Positions 6,984-9,814 of a stretch of 9,814 bases of DNA are shown here, in pieces. Position numbers and translations under genes: made by a program. How positions within the stretch are numbered: position 1 is the stretch's first letter; every line of letters begins with the position of its first letter. Source of the stretch: Methanobacteriota archaeon. GTDB taxonomy: Archaea; JAADCQ01; Methanopyri; Methanopyrales; Methanopyraceae. Where the stretch lies: NCBI GenBank assembly GCA_027064425.1, contig JAMOPO010000034.1, positions 1-9,814 of the forward strand. Direction: 5' to 3'. Below the pieces are notes generated by a model. The model ran no database searches, was not told where the DNA came from, and saw only the letters and a program-made list of their open reading frames with translations.

Positions 6984-7531
6984 TTACAACCCCACGAGCG
7001 ATACCTTGATCACGCGAAGGCATCGCCGCCCAGGACACTTACCACACCGGAGGCGGAACCCCTCGGGACCCATCACCACCCGAGACGCGACGCTCCCAGC
7101 CGTGCGCGACCCAGCCCGAGTGCTCGCAGCATGTCTCGACCCAGCGTACGCTCACGAGCGACCCCCCTCGCGACCCCGAGAGGAAGACTCACTCCCAGGG
7201 CGTACGCGTTCCGAACACCCTCACGCGCTCGCCCAGCAACACGCGCACCCTCGGGCAACGGTCCTCGAGGAACGTCGAGTCGGTCACCGAGAACCCCTCC
7301 GAGTCCGGCACGAGGAGCACGACCTCGGCACCCGGAGGGCCCTCGACCCATCAGGACGCCCTCACGCCACCCGGACCGTGCCTCGTCCAACCGCCGGAAG
7401 AACCGCTCGAACGTATCCGGCAGGCCCTGTGGGCCACCTCGACCCAGCGACAGTCGCGGAGCTCGAACACCGCGCCCTCGTCCAGCTCGGGGGTGCGGAG
7501 GACCGCGGTCGTGACCAGACCGCCCTCGCAT
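6984..7531 (-). pseudogene. Broken gene with cysteine pairs, possible zinc-binding protein
   Basis: From ATG 7531 the minus strand soon shifts to a good frame (LVTTAVLRTPELDEGAVFEL, CRWVEVAHR), shifts to LPDTFERFFRRLDEARSG and back (GPPGAEVVLLVPDSEGFSV, FLEDRCPRVRVLLGERVRVF). It then meets an in-frame TGA after GTRTPWE, continues in the same frame (VFLSGSRGGSLVSVRWVE, TCCEHSGWVAHGWERRVS), shifts once more (VVMGPEGFRLRCGKCPGRRC) and ends at TAA 6984-6986. Cysteines in TCCEH and CGKC suggest a small metal-binding module near the C-terminus; that is an inference. About four frameshifts and one internal stop make it inactive as it stands. An open, acidic frame continues upstream to about 7665 (AEAAGANARELDGEASLEPE) with one TAA, so the ancestral gene may have been longer. 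The family is not recognised. Confidence 0.55.
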
Positions 7532-7808
7532 TAACCTGTACTGGCATGGGTAGCGGAACGCTCTCGATCCGGCTCAGGTTCCAAACTGGCCTCTCCGTCG
7601 AGCTCCCTTGCGTTGGCGCCTGCCGCCTCGGCGGGTGAGGCCGCCGTGAGCCGCGCCGTTTTTCGTCACACTATTGTTATGCACCTCGTAACGATTTGCA
7701 GACCGATTTAGAACAGGTCGAGGATGCCGTGGAAACGTATTGGGAACGCCTGCGCCTGTGAGTGAGGGCTGGAGTACCTTGGGTGCCGGATGGCGGGCGG
7801 TCCTCCCA
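7532..7808. other. Gene-poor interval with small unproven frames
   Basis: This interval lies between the broken minus-strand gene and the end of the large minus-strand gene. On the plus strand a frame from ATG 7546 to TGA 7636-7638 reads MGSGTLSIRLRFQTGLSVE and then a Cys/Gly-rich end; on the minus strand the same bases give an acidic open frame that may extend the relic at 6984-7531. I cannot decide between them. A T5 run at 7659-7663 could help stop plus-strand transcription. The stretch around 7660-7740 is more AT-rich than its surroundings, as regulatory spacers often are, but I see no convincing TATA box. Confidence 0.35.
7696..7761 (+). CDS. Short amphipathic frame, possible relic
   Basis: TTG 7696 to TGA 7759-7761 encodes 21 residues, mostly one acidic amphipathic helix (TDLEQVEDAVETYWERLRL). 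The heptad-like spacing and Glu/Asp content resemble the N-terminal helix of the 3960-5615 product and the coiled-coil protein at 5624-6439. There is no ribosome-binding site. It could be the tail of a lost gene or chance. Listed mainly because its composition is unlike the surrounding non-coding DNA. Confidence 0.2.
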   Translation: MQTDLEQVEDAVETYWERLRL

Positions 7809-8879
7809 CTACCGGAGCGTCCCGACGGTGCGGGCTGGGACCTCGGGTCGGGGGAAGGAGCGCTGGAGCTCCGGAGTCCGACCCGGTGTTGGTGGTAGCA
7901 CGGTGACGGCGGCGCGCACTTCGGTGGCCGGTGCGGAGAGGAGGTGCTGGGGCAGGATCACCAGCAGCTCGAGGAGGTAGGAGAGGAGCGAGGGTAGGGC
8001 CAGCGCCTCTTGGAGCCATTGCGGCACGTTCAGGGTGGAGACGAGGAGGGGAGCGCCGAGCTCGAGGGCGTAGACTGGGGCGAGCACGGGGTACTTCAGG
8101 CACATGGTCGCGATCTCCAGGAGGCACTTGATCGCGCTGGTGATCGGGTCGGGACCCCCGCCGAAGTCCGAGAGGATGTAGGCCGCGTGAGCCAGCGGGA
8201 CCGGGAGCACGGTGATCAGCGTGCCCTGGGTCGCGAACCAGGCGAGCCACCAGGCGGCCTCGACCGGACCCACCTCGATCATTTCTCGCACGCAGTGCCC
8301 GACGTACCTCAGGGGATTCAGCAGGACGCGTCTGAGCGTGTCCCACCAGGGACACTCGTCCAGCCAGTACGCATCGTCCAACACCCACTGGACGAAGCGG
8401 GTGAGGGCGCCGGCGAGTGGCAGGGGTAGTCCCGTGCCGGCCGCGATGAGTCGGAGGCCCCAGAGTCCCAGCGGGAGCGCCCCGAACACGCCCTCCTGGA
8501 CGTACGCGCCGGTGAGCGCGTAGGTGAGGAGGCCGAGGTAGTAGCGGCTGGCGAGCGTGGCGAGGCAGGCGGCGAGCCCGAGGAGCGCGTACTCGGGTGG
8601 GAGCCTCGGCGGGGTGATGAGGAACCCGTCGACGAGCGAGCGTGGGAGTCCGAGCGCGTCGTTCAGGACTCGCACGAGGCAGGCGGTGGAGAGGCCGAGC
8701 AGAACGTTGGCCACGTCCTCACTCGATGGGAACGAGCCTGATGGGACTGGCATGGCCAGCTCGATTATTAGCCTCGCCTCGTACGCGATCGGGCCGGACC
8801 CACCCTCCGGGTAATACAGGTAGTACCAGTGGATGATCGTGACCGGGTCACTGTCGCTCGGGTGCTCGATGATCGGCTC
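7809..8879 (-). CDS. C-terminal polytopic half of a frameshifted envelope protein
   Basis: The frame ends at TAG 7809-7811. The first in-frame start is ATG 8753, but coding character begins earlier, at about 8879 (PIIEHPSDSDPVTIIHWYY, then LYYPEGGSGPIAYEARLII), with no start codon there. This half therefore looks like the continuation of the upstream minus-strand frame after a frameshift. Counting from 8879, hydrophobic segments lie at about residues 55-75, 96-123, 130-147, 209-236, 245-280 and 291-311, separated by Trp/Tyr-rich loops (DDAYWLDECPWWD, EAAWWLAWFATQG). A Pro/Thr/Arg-rich tail ends the protein (PPTPGRTPELQ). If translation does restart at ATG 8753, the product would be a 314-residue multi-pass membrane protein. 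The layout (outer domain followed by a Trp-rich linker and several helices) parallels the 3960-5615 product, though I see no convincing residue-level match. The family is not recognised. Confidence 0.75.
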   Translation of the reverse strand, partial: EPIIEHPSDSDPVTIIHWYYLYYPEGGSGPIAYEARLIIELAMPVPSGSFPSSEDVANVLLGLSTACLVRVLNDALGLPRSLVDGFLITPPRLPPEYALLGLAACLATLASRYYLGLLTYALTGAYVQEGVFGALPLGLWGLRLIAAGTGLPLPLAGALTRFVQWVLDDAYWLDECPWWDTLRRVLLNPLRYVGHCVREMIEVGPVEAAWWLAWFATQGTLITVLPVPLAHAAYILSDFGGGPDPITSAIKCLLEIATMCLKYPVLAPVYALELGAPLLVSTLNVPQWLQEALALPSLLSYLLELLVILPQHLLSAPATEVRAAVTVLPPTPGRTPELQRSFPRPEVPARTVGTLR

Positions 8880-9814
8880 GAGCGCGCAGGCCCTCGACCG
8901 CCTCCGCCCGAACCCGCTCGATCCGAACCTCCACGTAGCGCGGGCCGAGGAGCGGGACCACGACTCGCCCGGGCCGCACGAGGTACTCGAACGCGCCGAC
9001 CCGCCGGTCCCTCCAGTAGAGCTCGACCCGCAGGCGGACCGGGCTGGTGGGGATTAAGAACTGTTCGGCGTCCGGGCCTTCCTCCCACTTCGAGTCCAAT
9101 CGAACCTCTCGATTCCCCGCGCTAACGGTGGCCAGAACTCGAGCCTCATCCTTAGCCTCATCCTTGGCGGGAGTATCAACTTTCGCGGTCGAGACCACGT
9201 TGCTGCAGGAGAAGGAGAACTTAGGAAGGACGGAAGCGAGCGGGCGCAGTCCAGCCAGCAAAGTCAGGAGGCCGAGCGCCATCGCCTCAGGTCTCAGCGG
9301 GGACACTTCCACATGCCCCGTGAAGACGATGCGGCAGCTTCCAGCGCGCCCCCGGATCTCGATGACCCCATTGTCGATTATGTACTGGAACTCAGTGACC
9401 TCCTTGAGGAGCGCACTAATGAGCTTGGTAACCTTAACCACCGGCTTGAACCTTATCCTGACAATCTCTCCGTCGATGCTGCAGGTTTTGCTGATCTCCG
9501 GTAGATCCATGCTGCCACTTACGAAGTACTCTATACCGTCCATTTCGACGACGATAGGCCTACCTGGATCGTCGACGCGTACGTGCACCGACTTCACGAT
9601 GACATCGTGCCCCTTGTACTTAACACTTAGGACCACGTTAAAGTCTCTCACAACACGGTCAACTTGATTGTGCGTACTGACCTCATATCCTGGAGAATCG
9701 AACCTGCCATCCCACACGCACTGCCCGATGACCACGCCTCTGTCGTCCTCAACCCGAAGTCCTATGACCAAATCCTTCACTACTTCGGAAGGGCCGCTGA
9801 CGCTTACGCGAATG
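8848..9814 (-). CDS. N-terminal beta-rich half of a frameshifted envelope protein (5' end beyond window)
   Basis: The minus-strand frame is already open at the window edge (IRVSVSGPSEVV) and runs 321 codons to TGA 8848-8850, so the true start is outside. GTG 9780 is an internal candidate only. The sequence alternates short beta-type strands and turns (VVIGQCVWDGRF, FNVVLSVKYKGHDVIVKSVH, PIVVEMDGIEYFVSGS), as in secreted Ig-like or other beta-sandwich domains. One hydrophobic segment lies at about residues 177-196 of the visible part (MALGLLTLLAGLRPLASVL), followed by a Lys/Asp/Glu linker (DTPAKDEAKDEAR) and another beta-rich part (PVRLRVELYWRDRRVGAF, PGRVVVPLLGPRYVEVRIE). Coding character leaves this frame around 8880, and the last dozen residues (RADHRAPERQ) look out of frame. 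With the 7809-8879 part it would be one protein of at least about 670 residues. GC falls sharply beyond about 9340. The function is not recognised. Confidence 0.72.
   Translation of the reverse strand, partial: IRVSVSGPSEVVKDLVIGLRVEDDRGVVIGQCVWDGRFDSPGYEVSTHNQVDRVVRDFNVVLSVKYKGHDVIVKSVHVRVDDPGRPIVVEMDGIEYFVSGSMDLPEISKTCSIDGEIVRIRFKPVVKVTKLISALLKEVTEFQYIIDNGVIEIRGRAGSCRIVFTGHVEVSPLRPEAMALGLLTLLAGLRPLASVLPKFSFSCSNVVSTAKVDTPAKDEAKDEARVLATVSAGNREVRLDSKWEEGPDAEQFLIPTSPVRLRVELYWRDRRVGAFEYLVRPGRVVVPLLGPRYVEVRIERVRAEAVEGLRARADHRAPERQ

Noticed and set aside
7189-7191. In-frame TGA after GTRTPWE as a selenocysteine codon
   Set aside because: The gene has several other frameshifts, so a simple nonsense mutation (for example from TGG) is more likely. 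No SECIS-like hairpin was identified and the context is not a known selenoprotein.

Overview
The window looks like high-GC archaeal DNA with low gene density and several decayed genes. The archaeal reading rests on a BRE/TATA-type promoter (GGAAATCTTTATC) ahead of the first intact gene, GTG and TTG starts, GGAGG/GGGGGT Shine-Dalgarno sites, and proteins with acidic, Val/Glu/Arg-rich composition that I cannot place in any widespread family. The style recalls Methanopyrus kandleri, whose genome is known for many lineage-specific secreted and membrane proteins. That is an inference from style, not an identification. I see no rRNA, tRNA, CRISPR array, transposase or phage gene.

Layout. (1) 1-2219: no intact gene. 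The minus strand carries many short protein-like stretches that jump between frames and are broken by stops, so I read it as one or more heavily eroded genes. (2) 2246-6439, plus strand: a promoter, an intact 397-residue polytopic membrane protein (2413-3606), a decayed spacer ending in a 24-codon frame that looks like a surface-protein C-terminal anchor (3874-3948), an intact 551-residue protein with a signal peptide, an extracytoplasmic domain and a multi-pass C-terminus (3960-5615), and a secreted coiled-coil protein with a C-terminal membrane anchor, broken by three single-base frameshifts (5624-6439). (3) 6411-7531 (possibly to about 7665), minus strand: two adjacent broken genes, the upstream one with cysteine pairs suggestive of metal binding. 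(4) 7532-7808: gene-poor, with one short amphipathic plus-strand frame. (5) 7809-9814, minus strand: a large protein whose 5' end lies beyond the window. It has a beta-rich extracytoplasmic half and a polytopic C-terminal half, joined across a frameshift near 8880.

The intact and near-intact products share one theme: proteins of the cell envelope with a large outside domain and several membrane helices. The plus-strand set is closely spaced and co-oriented and could form one envelope complex, with the minus-strand 7809-9814 protein a possible counterpart of the 3960-5615 product. No enzymatic motif was found, so no function is assigned. The number of frameshifts means either real pseudogenisation of an accessory region or local sequence error. 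The two long frames at 2413-3606 and 3960-5615 are clean, which favours real decay elsewhere.
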